Assembly (NCBI GenBank): GCA_002786065.1
Contig: NHNY01000030.1
Coordinates: 264,297 to 328,296 of the forward strand
Reading direction: 5' to 3'
Source of the DNA: Microcyclospora pomicola
Lineage: Eukaryota; Ascomycota; Dothideomycetes; Capnodiales
Length of the DNA: 64,000 nt
Position 1 is the stretch's first letter, and the number at the start of each line of letters is the position of its first letter. This document shows positions 32,094 to 43,935 of the stretch, one piece after another. The notes below the pieces were generated by a model. It saw only the letters and a list, made by a program, of their open reading frames with translations, was not told the origin of the DNA and did not search any database. The position numbers and the translations under genes were made by a program.

Positions 32094-34216
32094 ATGTCGA
32101 CAACATCTCTTGGATCCTCCGATTTCAATCGCCTAGCCAAGCATACCACGACGTTGGCCTCGTTGGGCATCAGACTGTGCTCATGGGTGTTTCTTCGTTG
32201 GGTACGTGACCAAACGGTATCATAACAAGAACATCACTGACCAGAAGAGATAGATACCTGGCCCAGTGAGTGTCTCGCCCATGGTTCGGCAATAAGCCGC
32301 CTGAACTGATTGATGACAAGCTGTTCCCACCTATTGTATTCACCCTCTTTGCCATCTACGCTGTGTCTTTCTGGTATAACTTGACGCACACTGTCGCATA
32401 CGAGATCGTTGCCGACGAGATCAACGTCATCACCGTGGAGACACAAGGAGATGACGATATCCCGGATCCGGACTCACGATATACTGCTGGCGATGAGATA
32501 GGCCAGGACCTGGAAGTTGAAGAGACGATCATTGTCGAAGAAAAGCCTCCTCATGTATTACAAACCTTAACTTTGGGTCTGCCCAGCCCAACAAGCCTGC
32601 TAAGCAGTGCGATCACATTCGCCATCAATGCAAGTCTCGTTGTAATGGTGGCAGACTTGGTCTACACTGGTACGCTCTTCCACAAAGCCCATAATCTTTC
32701 GATAGCAAGAGTTGGGTATGTGTCGGAGTCTGTGGCAAAGATCTTGATCCGCGAGCCGGATGCATCGATGCTACCGATCTCAGTGTCGTACAGATATGTC
32801 GGACCGCCACTGGACAATTGGCAGCTTGGTACGCACCACGACACGACATGGAAGAAGACAGACACGATTGACTGGCTGGACTACCAGACTGACTACACTT
32901 CCACTGTTGAGCTGCATGGATTGCGGCCTGACACACGTTACCATTGGGTAGCAAGTAACAACCACTCAGGATACTTCAACACCGCGCCGAGAGTCGGCCA
33001 CACCTCAGATCGCCCCGAGTCGGCTGGAATTTTCACATTCTTGCACTCTTCCTGCCTCAAAAACAGGTTCCCATATAAGCCTTTCGAGCATGCGTTGTCG
33101 AACAAAGGTTTGCAATACCTTGCCAAGGTCCTGCCATCTCTGCAAGCACAATTCATGCTCTTCCTCGGTGACTTCATCTACATAGATGTGCCTCGCCGTC
33201 ACGGAGCCAGCGAAGAGACGTATCGCCGAGAATATCGACAAGTCTACGCTTCGCCAGATTGGGTTCCTGCCACGAAGGAGCTTCCGTGGGTTCATGTGTA
33301 TGACGATCACGAATTCGCAAATGACTGGTCCGCGAACACGACTGGTCTGTTCACTGCAGCGAATTCGCCGTATGAACATTACCACACCTCTGTCAACCCT
33401 CCTCAGGCTCGAAAAGGTGAAAGCTACTTCTCTTTTACACAAGGGCCAGCAACATTCTTCATGCTTGACACCAGACGGTATCGGTCGCCAAATGACAACA
33501 CCAACGGGTCCGATCCACAGACCGGCGAACCTACCAAGAGCATGTTAGGGCAGCCCCAGCTCTCTGATCTGCTGGCCTGGCTCAAGCGATCCGAAGCGCC
33601 TGGTGTGAAGTGGAAGATTGTTGTCTCTTCTGTGCCCTTCACCAAGAACTGGTGGTTTGGCGCGCAGGACACGTGGCGAGGTTATCTGGGTGAGCGACAA
33701 ATCATTCTGGAGGCCATGTGGGACGTAGGCCTGCGTGGTGGATTGGGTGTGGTTATCATTTCTGGAGATCGACACGAATTCGCTGCAACAGCGTTTCCAC
33801 CTCCTCCAGATGGCAAAGAAGAGATTACCGGTCTTGGTCGCATGGGTCTTGGCGCGGAGGGATTCGGCATTATGAGCGACACTGTTGCGAGTCTGGGAAC
33901 TAGGCGAAAGTACTGGCCGCAGTCTGCTACGGTCCACGAGTTCTCTGCGAGTCCTTTGTCGATGTTCTATCTCCCTGTCAGAACATATGCAGAATCATCC
34001 ACGTCGCCGGACTACATTAGCGACGTGTGCATCAAATACTTACCGGATGGCAACAGCAAGTTCGGCGCGATCAGCATCACCAACCCGGCGACGAGTGACC
34101 AGAGCATTCTGCACTATCGGCTTTTTGTTGACGGAGTGGAAACCTGGTCATACACTGTCACCGCACCGCTAGCTACCTCTCGTAGCGGAAGGGCAAGAGG
34201 CGCCATTTGGGACTGA
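32094..34216 (+). CDS. Membrane-anchored PhoD-like phosphatase/phosphodiesterase
   Basis: Three exons, 32094-32201, 32254-32265 and 32321-34216, give 671 residues. PhoD-type enzymes are metal-dependent phosphatases/phosphodiesterases. Two or three N-terminal membrane segments (ASLGIRLCSWVFLRW; LFPPIVFTLFAIYAVSFWY; LLSSAITFAINASLVVMVAD) precede a fibronectin-like region (VSYRYVGPPLDNWQLG). The catalytic core runs from ~residue 255 to 570. Metal ligand motifs are FLGDFIYIDVP, WVHVYDDHEFANDW and VIISGDRHEFAATAF. Exon 2 is only 12 nt (Ile-Pro-Gly-Pro); both flanking introns are phase 0, 52 nt and 55 nt. It restores FLRWIPGPLFPPI and avoids the stops that follow exon 1. The second acceptor is AAG, a weaker site. 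Whether it faces the vacuole/ER lumen or the outside cannot be told. Confidence 0.88.
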
Positions 34217-34719
34217 TCTGAGGAGGGCTACGATGGAAGGCGCAGCATGTAAGCAGAACTTGATAGACTACCTTACCTTGGATACCCGTTCCTGTATGCA
34301 TCTGGCCCCACGCTGTTACGGACTGCCTTCGGCATACAAACGCATCGACCTGACATCGCGGGACATGATTTGCTCACGGCAGATCTGGTTCGGCTGCAAA
34401 CTCAATCTCGTATCTCACGCGGGTGTGGGGAAATCTCGGTTAGCAGGCAGGTGAGGTCATGATTTGTCCTGGAATTAATATTCGCACGCGCACGCGACCA
34501 AATGGAGCTCGAAACGGTGAAGAACGTCAAATCGATGAGCCGTTGTTACCACATCATCGTCATTCATACACGTCGGGGTTGCATGATCGATGTTAATTGC
34601 TGAGGCTCAGACATGACCCACAGAAGCTCGCCCCGTCTGTGCCCCTGCCAATGATCAGGTCAAGTTTCTGTTTTCCTTCAAGCCCAATCTATTGCATACC
34701 TTGATCTTCTTCTCCTCAC
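34217..34719. other. Intergenic
   Basis: The gap lies between the PhoD-like gene and the GFA-domain gene, both plus. I see nothing beyond a short CT-rich stretch just before the GFA-domain start. Confidence 0.5.
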
Positions 34720-35560
34720 ATGTCTGCCAAATCAATTCGCTCCGCCTTGATCAATCTTTCCGCCCGAAGGATCATCTCCAACTTCCCTGCCATATTAGGT
34801 CCCTTTGCACGCTCACCGGTCCGCCCTGTCTTGAGCGTATACCGCCTCCATATTCGATCCTTGACGTCTAGCCGCTCTTTCGCATCTGCTGATATGGACA
34901 AACACGAAGCCAATGGAGAGTCGGCGGTGCCAGCCAAGGACGATTGGAAGAAGCGCGCACCTTACTCCATCCACAAAGACGATGACTTCAAGCCCCGTTA
35001 CGAAGCCTCCTGCCATTGCGGCAAAGTCAAATATCAGCTTTCACGCGAAGTACCGCTCGATTCGAAACTCTGCCATTGCACGACCTGCCAGACTCAGCAC
35101 GCAGCTCCCTTCCAATGGGCGGCCATTTTCCACAAGGAGGATATCAACTTCACGCACGGCCACCATGACCTGGAGTGGTATGATCCAACGGACAAGAGTA
35201 TTGAGCACAAATTACCGTGCAAGGTCAGATGTAGTTACTGCCACTCGCCAATCATGGATGAGGGAAGGAATATGATTTTGCTGTTCCCAAGCTTGGTACA
35301 CTTCAAGAACGACCAGGAGAAGAAGAATTTCAAGCCCAGGTGAGTGAGCTCTTTCGCTTTTCTGCAGATCTCCGTTGCTGATCAGACTGTCCAGGATGCA
35401 CATGTTCTATGACCAGCGCGTAATGGACATCCCAGACGGATTGCCAAAGTGGACGGGCATCAACGAGGACAGCGACCTCATCGAGGACAGTCCGAAGGAA
35501 CTCGTCATGGAGCTCGAGAGAAAGCGTGCCAAGGAGCAGAACGAGAAAACCAAGGACTGA
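34720..35560 (+). CDS. GFA/CENP-V-type (Mss4-like) zinc-binding protein
   Basis: Two exons, 34720-35339 and 35395-35560, give 261 residues. The 55-nt intron is GTGAGT...TCCAG and splits the Arg codon in KPRMHMFYDQR. The GFA fold binds zinc through EASCHCGKVKYQL (C-x-C), SKLCHCTTCQTQHAAPFQWA (C-x-C-x2-C) and VRCSYCHSPIMDEGRN (C-x2-C). Some family members act on S-hydroxymethylglutathione; the activity of this one is unknown. Residues 1-55 are Arg/Ser-rich without acidic residues (MSAKSIRSALINLSARRIIS), like a mitochondrial presequence. Initiation at 34894 (MDKHEANGESAV) would give a cytosolic form; both starts are plausible. The C-terminal helix is highly charged. Confidence 0.85.
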
Positions 35561-36382
35561 GATGTGTATGAAGATGCTCGTGCAAGAGAGTCAAAGGGCC
35601 CAGATCACATTCGAGAGGCTACTAGAAAAGCGTCAGAGGGCAAATGAAAACTTAGTGAACACCTATTGCTTACATCACTTGAGCGGAATACCGCTCCGAT
35701 CATGATGCGTGTTGAAGGTACGCAGCGATGCCTCCAGGCGTGACAGTGGCTGTCATGTGCAAGACCAGGCATTAGCCGTGAGGCACACCTGGGCGTCGAC
35801 TTGAGCAGTCACACGTTCATCAATACGAATGAACAATGAGCAAAAGTCCTATTGAATTTGACAATCGCTTTCACACGTACCTCCCTGGTGTCATTGTTGT
35901 GACACACACATATACACGTGCATGTAGTTCTCACCTTCACCTTCACTGTTCCTGCAAATGGTATGTCAATATTTCTTCTTTATAACTGCACGAAACCTTT
36001 CAGCCTTCGACATTCAAGATCATTTCGTGTTCGACAGCAACGTTGAGACTTCGAAAGTATTGCAGACAGATCTCTTCGCATTTCGAGATAAGAGAAGACC
36101 TCCGCGCCGTTGGTGACCGAAGTCAGCACGAAGCCTCACATAGAATACCCTGGAGGCGCGACCAAAAGCGGGTTAGTTCAATTTGTCCTGGGATCAGTCC
36201 AACATCAACCCAGATTATTATTGTTCTGTCCCCTGCATCTACCAATTTCTGTGCATCTCCAGAATGCAAAGCATCTCACTCAGGCTTCCATACCGCATTG
36301 TTACATGACCTGGTCTCCTTTGCAAGCTCTCTAGACACGCTGTATTTGTGCCGACACTGACCATTCTGATCATGGCAGCGTA
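35561..36382. other. Intergenic, upstream of the chromodomain gene
   Basis: The gap carries GACACACACATATACACGTG at 35901-35920, which includes a CACGTG core (35915-35920). A minimal upstream frame, ATG GCA GCG TAA (36372-36383), overlaps the next start codon by one base. No gene is seen. Confidence 0.5.
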
Positions 36383-39300
36383 ATGTCTGGTCGGGAAAAG
36401 CGTAAGCGCACTGCTGCCACAGCCCTTATTCATGGTCCGGCGCCTCTGAAGAAGCAGAAGAGAATTCGCAGCAAGCCAGTCGGTGGGTTTTACCCCTCTG
36501 TGAGGTGTGTTCAAGCACATGTGGAACTGATGTACTTAGTTTCTTCGCCATCACCGCCACATCCGCATGGCGAAATTGACCTTGACAAGTTATACCGCAT
36601 CCGCAGTATACTAAAGGAGACAAGGACACAGTATCTCATTGACTGGGAAGACGACGAACTTACTGGCGAGAAGTACGCCCAGACGTGGGAGCCCAAAGAG
36701 AACGCCAACAAGGAGGCTGTAGACGATTGGGAGCGACAGAAATCTGATACAAGGAGTAAGATCTTACCACTTCAGTTGACCGATTATCAAAGCTTCGGAA
36801 TCATTACTGATTGCTTCGGTAGGATCGAAATCTCCTCTGAAGGTTGCAAACCCCGTACGACCCCGGGGCCGATCACGAAAAGTCATTGGAAGTTCACCGC
36901 CGTCTCCGACGGGGCAGGTCAAGGTGTCCGACCAGACTTCTCCTCGAAAGTCGCCCGCTTATGACCCTGTCATCATCCAAAGTCAAGAATCTGTGACTGT
37001 CTCCGAGCAGGATCTATCCAGCCAGTCCGGCAGCCCACTATTTCTCCCAGACACATCGCAATTGCAGCACCCAGTTGTGGACATAGGCGACCCTCCGTCT
37101 AGCATTCTAGCTGGTGACTATAGAGACCACTTCACATCGCAGGTGGAAACATCCTCATCGTCCGAAGCTCCGGTCACTGAGCAGGTTGAAACTCTTCATT
37201 CTTCAGACATACCAGCAGTCGCCACCACTCCATTTCCGCGGCTCCAACCTGCGTCACTGAACTTGAGCTCTACCGTAGTCATTCCTGACTCTCAGACTCT
37301 TATCGAGCCAATAAGTACATGTGAGGCTCCGACCATCTTCAGCTCCTCACTAGTCCATTCCGACGCAGACCTCGGATCTGGTCATACTGAGACAGCGGTT
37401 CTTCCAACCTCTCCTACCTCCCCTGCCCCTTCCACCCCATCTATCCAGGTTGACGATACTCGAAAAGAGCAGTCCCCAACACCGACCCCGCAGGCCACTC
37501 AATCTGCTGTGGATACCAGTCAAAACTCTATCAACCAGTCCCCGAGCCAACAAACAGTCCTGCTCAGCGAAGCCGAGGGTCTATCAGGCCCGGTCGTTAC
37601 TGGTGCAGTCGCCACTGAATCTGGATCGGCACAAACGTCTGCTTACATCTCACATTCAGCAGAATCTCTGGATTCAACACGTCTTATCGCAGCACCGACA
37701 GCTGTAGGGCATCAGGAGGACGAGAGCGGACTCACACAAGAATCGCAATATCTACGACACACCACAGCTGCACAACACCACGAAGTCCAGCACCAATCGA
37801 TTGGGGAGCTTGAGCCATCGTCCTTAATTTCGTCAGAGGAGGACATTTCAAACCTCGCGACCCCGAGCTCACCCTTTGCATTCCAGACCCAGCTACACCC
37901 GCCGGCAAGCATCATAGCATCAAGCTTATCACTACAAATATCGACCAGTCAACCAGTCGCTGCTGTACCCTCACAGCTGTTGACGCTTGGCGAGAGTGCA
38001 CCGCAGCGGTTGGCAACCCCGTCCAGCCCTCTGGTATCTGGCAGCACAAAGGCCTACACAATGGACGTCAAGCAGGGCGAACTCACTCCTACTGAAAGGC
38101 TAGCCCAGCAATTGAAGGCCATACGCGAAGGTTCATCGTCTGCGGCTCCTTCTTTGAGGCATGACAAGTCTCCACATCTGTCAGAGCAGCCAACTCACAA
38201 CGCGGGCACCGGCGCCACCTCCATCCACGCTCTCACGATGGACCCTGCCGATAAATCATTGCATACATCGTCGACTCATGTCGTGACCAACGATACTCGC
38301 CGCTCTCCTTCTGTAGTGCCCGCTCGGAATCCAGAAGTAGCCATCACGACCGAAGAAATGAATACATCCGAACGTTTCGAGACCTTGATACCCCAGGCAT
38401 CGAAAGACCGGGATCCTGTCCCGCAGAAGAAGAGCATTGTACCGAAAAGCTCCATGGACACCTCTGATGTAGGTGAGACCACGCATGTCATCCCGATAGG
38501 ACTGCTTCCAGGACAACGAGATCGATACAGACAAATGGTCTTTTACCACCAGGAAATGATCGAGAGCTTCATGAACACTTCTAATCCCGGAGAGGAGTTG
38601 CTTGCTCAAGCCGAGAAATTTGTCCAGAGTGTGCAGAACATCACTCTACATCCTGATCTCGAAAATCCGGAGACAATGACTCAAATAGATGTCAGTCCCT
38701 CCCATCAGGCTCAGTGGGACATCGATTGTAGCACTAAATGCCGTTTCATGAAACACTTGATCGATCGTCTCCGAGATCTTACGATACACGTTGCAATAGT
38801 TTGTCGTCCCGGACGCATATTGATCATACTCAATACTCTCCTCGCTGCTATCGATGCACCCATCAGAAGCCGAATGCATGCGGGTGAGAGCGGGTATGAA
38901 GGTCTGACGGTTGAGGTTTTGTCAACCAACGATACAAACGTCCCAGCAGCCGCGACAGCGACTCCAGATCTCGTGATCATTATGGAGCCAACGATCACCA
39001 AGAATGATGTTTATCAAACCCGCACCGTGGCGCCAACCAAGATCATCACCTTACTAGTCCCTGGTAGTGTTGAGCACGTCGCGTGGAGCTTAGCAGGAGG
39101 GCTTTCGGACTATGCCCAACTCCGCGCGCTTGTATGCGGCATCTACAAGTTCAGAAAAGAAGTCGGCAAGCTTCAAGATCATCAAATGCCCATCGAGCAA
39201 GCGGCGGTCGCCATCTCTGAGTACTTGCGCACATGCCTGTCATCTGGCAGCCCACTCACTGCGTGGCCCATTCCAGCAGTAAGCACTTTGCTGGATCTCG

Positions 39301-40343
39301 ATAGCCAGACTGATAGCGACCCCAACTCTAACGGGACTCTGGATCTCGAGAGCCACCTATCCCCTCGCGGTAACAAGCGTGCATTAGAAGATGGTGACAC
39401 CTCTACAGCTGGTAAGAGGGCTCGCGTAGAGGAGACCTCACCAACGAGCGCACAGCTTCCCACTACGATAGACCCCCGGGAGATCGACCTCACCCACATT
39501 AGCGACTCGATCGAGAAATCGAGCGGCATAGCACAGCCTCTTTCGGCAAACGAGCTGCGTCTTCAAGCACTCTTGCAAGACGCCCAAGCTCGCGTTGAAG
39601 AGCATGTTGAAGCACTTCGAGTGCTGCAGTATGATCACGAGGAGTTGCGAGCAGCGCTGCATAAGGTGACTACGGAGCGAAATGAGGCAATTGTCACTGC
39701 GCAGAGAGCAGTAGCACGTTTCACAGAGAACTCGACCAAAATTACGGAGTTGAGAGCAGAGAGCAGAGAACAACGCCTCCAGATCGACGATGCCAACGCC
39801 AAGTTGCAGAACCACGTTGTTCCTGAACAAGCCGAGATTCAGCGTATGCGTATGGAAGCTGAAGTAGCGAAGCACGAGCTACAGAAGGGGGAAGCCCGGG
39901 CCGAAATTTACAAAAATGATCTGGCCTATGCGCAGGAGATGTATCAGAAGGCTTCATCAGAAGCCCAAGGTGCACACGCAGCGAAGGACGAACTTACCAA
40001 ACTACTTGGTGCTGCGCGAAGTCGAGCAAGCGGAGAGCAAGCACGGCTCAAGCAGATCGGACAAGATGAGCAGACCCGACATCTCCGCAACGAGGTCAAG
40101 AAGCTGAGGTTGGTGATTCACGAGCGAGAGCTTAGCCTCAAGTTGCGAGATGAGGAACTGAGCAAGTTGAAAGAAGCGAGTCGCGGACGCATGGGGACAA
40201 GAGGAGTTAGTGCCCCACGGAGCCCACGATTAGGCAGTCCGATGAAGTTTGACCGTGGACGGATCAGCAGGCAATCTAGTCCGGCGGGTGTTGAAGCCAG
40301 GAACCGAGTTGGACAGCATGTGCATCCGTTACGGAATGCGTAG
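36383..40343 (+). CDS. Chromodomain protein with HDA2/3-like histone-deacetylase-complex domain
   Basis: Three exons, 36383-36482, 36540-36755 and 36823-40343, give 1278 residues. A basic N-terminus (REKRKRTAAT; KKQKRIRSK) is followed at ~47-105 by a chromodomain. It reads DKLYRIRSILKETRTQYLID then WEDDELTGEKYAQTWEPKEN. The middle (~110-650) is Ser/Thr/Pro/Gln-rich and disordered. Residues ~660-910 resemble the class II HDAC-complex subunit 2/3 family (IGLLPGQRDRYRQMVFYHQE; HVAIVCRPGRILIILNTLL; DLVIIMEPTITKNDVY). Residues ~1010-1225 are coiled coil, then a basic Ser/Arg tail. It is likely nuclear, linking methylated histone H3 to a deacetylase. Intron 1 (57 nt) is a multiple of three without a stop; intron 2 (67 nt, GTAAGA...GGTAG) is required to keep the frame open. 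Confidence 0.85.
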
Positions 40344-42085
40344 GCACGACATTAGGATGTGTGTATCAGGTGGCTCCCTCGAGATAGACATGACTGCGCG
40401 ATGCGTGTTTGCCGGGTACTAAGGCGTCGTGTAGCAATTCGACTCAATGTTGTTCGCATTTCAAGTGCTGGTGGTTGTCCGATGCAAGATCAAGTCGTTG
40501 ATGCGTGTAGGATACGGCGATACTCGGTCGAAGTGGACCGATCACCAGCATGAGGTGTAGAACAACTTTCTAGTTATCATGTAGTCATGCGCTTCTGACC
40601 GACAAGCTGTCGTAGATGATCATATCAAATTCTGGTCCCGTGTCTGACCACTGGGTTCATCTCATGTAGAATTGAGTTGCCGTACGATGCCAATGATAGT
40701 CACAGATAGGTTAATGCTACACCACCGACCTCGTCCGTGTAAGAATAATGCCGCGGAACTCCGGTTTGTCCCCATCTAGGAGGGAGCCGGATGGCCGAAA
40801 ATCCTACGCCAGCTGCAGTTGCAACAAGATCTGGCAAGAAGCGAAGCCAGTGGCGGTGGGAAAGATATCCAAGCCCCTGGTATAGCTAAGCTCTGACCGG
40901 TCGTTTCAGCGAACTTGGGCTTACATCACTCTACCGTCTGTACCTGACCTACTACTGATCCGCAACAACATTGACACAGGAGGCCGCTGTTAGGCGATAC
41001 GAGCGCGTGAGAACTTCAACTCGGCAAAGAACTTGTTGGGAGAAGCGCTTGAAATTCTCTTGGGTGATGACGTTGGGCTGCTCATGACGAGCACGGGTGG
41101 CAGATTGAGTTCGGCTTGTTGTTACATATATAGTGATGCGCAGCACCGGGCATCCGAAGCGTGGGTTTCAGCTAGCTGATGTGTCGATATATCGAGGTGC
41201 TGGGCATTGTTGTATGTAGGTACGAAGCTGCGCATTGGCAGCGATGGCTATCGAACTGACGGAGACGCTCGCCACTGTGTATAATGATGATGATGATGAT
41301 GATAATAATAATAATGCTGCTGTTACTGACGACAAGTGATGAGAGGGTGAACCGGGACCCGCACGTGCATTGATAATGTCCGCGGCCACACAGCCCGACG
41401 GTTGGTCGTCGATGAATGATCAGCTTCGGCTCGACGACTACTGGCCCTCGACACGACCGTTTTGCGAGCCCCTAGGCGCGGCCCGCGGCTGAGGACGACA
41501 AGACGAAGATCCCCTGTCCCCAAATCCTCCACTCACCACAGCAGCCTTTCCAACCACTTCAGAACTCTAATGAAATACAGCACAAAGGATGGCATGCGGG
41601 CGGCGCAGAGTCATCGCGGAGATGATCTTCTGCATGGGATCGTGCGCGCCTTGACGCCTGCATCCCGCCTGGCACCGTGCTTCGATACTCTCCTCGCCTG
41701 CTGGCTTATTCGTTTGCTGTCCTCCTGCTCCCTCGTACGTAGTTGATCAGCCTGGCCTCGTTGCCGCCACTCTTTTCTCCGGTCCTGATAATAAGTCTAC
41801 ACTTCGGCCTTCTACTACGTCACCCGCAATAATAACAGCTATACGTCCTGCCAGTCTCCCTCAGCACAACAGCTGGTCCGTCCCAGTACTCGTCACTCTG
41901 ATCGTCTCACTCTGGCCCCAGGCCCCGTCGACGTGGACTGTACGCCTCTTCAATACCGCTTGGAGACGGCTGGTCACGCGACCACTCTCCAGACTCATCC
42001 CTGACACGCGAGCATCGCGTTGTACACGCCGGCCCCTGGTCATGTCCGCAACCCAAAGCACCCACATTCGTTTGCGTTAGGTACC
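40344..42085. other. Long intergenic region
   Basis: About 1.7 kb lie between the chromodomain gene and the DUF3405 gene. Apart from the microsatellite at 41281-41316 I see only open frames under 95 codons without motifs. The last 300 bases are rich in C and T, as in fungal leaders. Confidence 0.45.
41281..41316. repeat. Trinucleotide microsatellite (ATG)n(AAT)n
   Basis: Six GAT/ATG units run directly into five AAT units (line of bases 41283-41315), in non-coding sequence. It is a compound microsatellite and is expected to vary in length between strains. Confidence 0.9.
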
Positions 42086-43935
42086 ATGCTGCCATCGCTC
42101 CGCAGGCCCTGTCTCTTAATTTTGGTGATTTTCTTGGCCTTTGGCAGCATACTGCACCCGACCACATCGTTCAAGCTCTACGATGCATATGCTCATCAAC
42201 GTGTCAATCTCAAAGGTTGGCCCAAGCCGTGGAAGCACTTCCCTTTCAACGAGGCCTTCTATCAGATCACCTCTCGGACTACCCAAGTGGCGACCACAAG
42301 CGACAGCAGACTCGAGACAGATCCCGCCGTCTGTGGCAAATCCATCCTCAACCAACATCCATACGGAATCTACCAGCCCATAGTGCCCTGCAACGACTTT
42401 GGAGGTCTGAATGTCGATATTTGTGCGCTAGATCGTGTAGCACGGCACGCCTCGCAAGAGGGTAGGACAGCCACTCTCCCAACCCAGCGATGTGCATACT
42501 AACAACGGACAGATCTGCCCCAGCCTGTTCTGGGCTCCCAAAATGTTTTCAACGCAGCATCACCGGGCTGTGTAGACCGACAGGCACGCTTCGGTCATTA
42601 TACCGACCAGTCGTGGGCTTCTGCCGATATTGGTGCCATGCAGAGGAACTGTGCGCGCCTCAACCAACATCGCTTCAAAGACAAGCTTCCCCATGATTAC
42701 TCTCTCCCTGGCAAGATTGAGGAGCGGGTCTTACGACCAGTACCGCGGACCGCCGTAGTCCTGAGAGCGTGGACCGGGTTTCACTGGACCGAGGACGACA
42801 TACACAACATCCGCGCCATGGTGGCTGAGTTAACTTTATCATCTGGTGGCGAGTACGAGGTCTTCATCTTGACGCAAGTCCGCGATGATTATGAAGGCGA
42901 TCCTGCTGGTGATCTTGGGATTCCTGCGTCACTCCGCGGCCTGGTCGAGACGTGGACGACGAACGAATGTAAAGAAGCATATCCTGATGTCGGTGAATAT
43001 GATGTGTATTACCATACATTCATGGCTTTGCAGCTCTTCGAGCAACGGCATCCGGAGTTTGATTTCTTCTGGAATTGGGAAATGGACGCAAGGTCTCTCG
43101 GCCATTATGGACGGACACTTTCGGCTCTTTCCAAATGGGCAAAGAAGCAGCCAAAAGACCTTGTCTGGACTCGGAATGCTCGGTTCTACATACCCTCATA
43201 CCACGGCACGTACGACGAATTCTCGCAAGCGGTCGAGCAAGCTGGCTATAAGGATCCCCACGAAGCGTTGCTCTCTGGCAATCAACGCCCATCTCCGCCT
43301 CACGTCGACCTAGAGGAGGCAGATCTGGTGACCTTGTTCCCCATGTTCGACACGAAGAATACGATCTGGCCATGGCGCAATCATCTTATCAACCTCACAC
43401 CCGCAGAAATCGCCAAACCGCTTCGCGTGTCTGTGATTACAAATCTCCGGTTGTCGCACTCCTTGCTCAGCGCGATGCACGCCCAGAATGTTGCTGGCAA
43501 AGCAATGCCCTGTGAGATGGTGCCGCCGACCGTTGCGCTGCACCGTGGCTACAAAGCTGTATTCGTGCCTCACCCTGTCTATCATGATCGTCTCTGGCCA
43601 GCAAACGACACGCAGATCAAGTTCAATGCTGGTCCTGGTGGGCAGGTCGGCGGATCGCTGGACACCGTCATGAACCAGGAGCATTACTTTCGCGGCGTCA
43701 GCTACTTCTGGAATGCCGAATTTGGTCTGGAACTGTACAAGAAATGGTTAGGTCTGGCTGAGGAGGGCCCTGGATCTGCTGAGGTATGTTTTCCGGGCGG
43801 GAATGCCCTGTATCATAAAGGAACGTGACTGACAAGACCTTGCAGTGGGAAGCACAGCACGGCCGGATGTGTTTGCCGCCCATGATCCTGCATCCGGTGA
43901 AAAGCTCGAAGATTTATGGTGGTAACAAGACTTGA
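42086..43935 (+). CDS. DUF3405 family protein, putative Golgi/secretory type II membrane protein
   Basis: Three exons, 42086-42461, 42513-43783 and 43846-43935, give 578 residues. An N-terminal hydrophobic segment (LLILVIFLAFGSILHPTTSF) suggests a signal anchor. The large domain matches what I know of fungal DUF3405 proteins: RTAVVLRAWTGFHWTEDDIH, EYEVFILTQVRDDYEGDP, YYHTFMALQLFEQRHPEFDF, FFWNWEMDARSLGHYGR, WTRNARFYIPSYHGTYDEFS and LFPMFDTKNTIWPWRNHLIN. The last exon adds WEAQHGRMCLPPMILHPVKS. The fold resembles glycosyltransferases (an acidic WEMDAR motif), but no activity is established. Introns of 51 and 62 nt have CTAAC and CTGAC branch sites. Without the second intron the frame stops at 43828. 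Confidence 0.88.
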
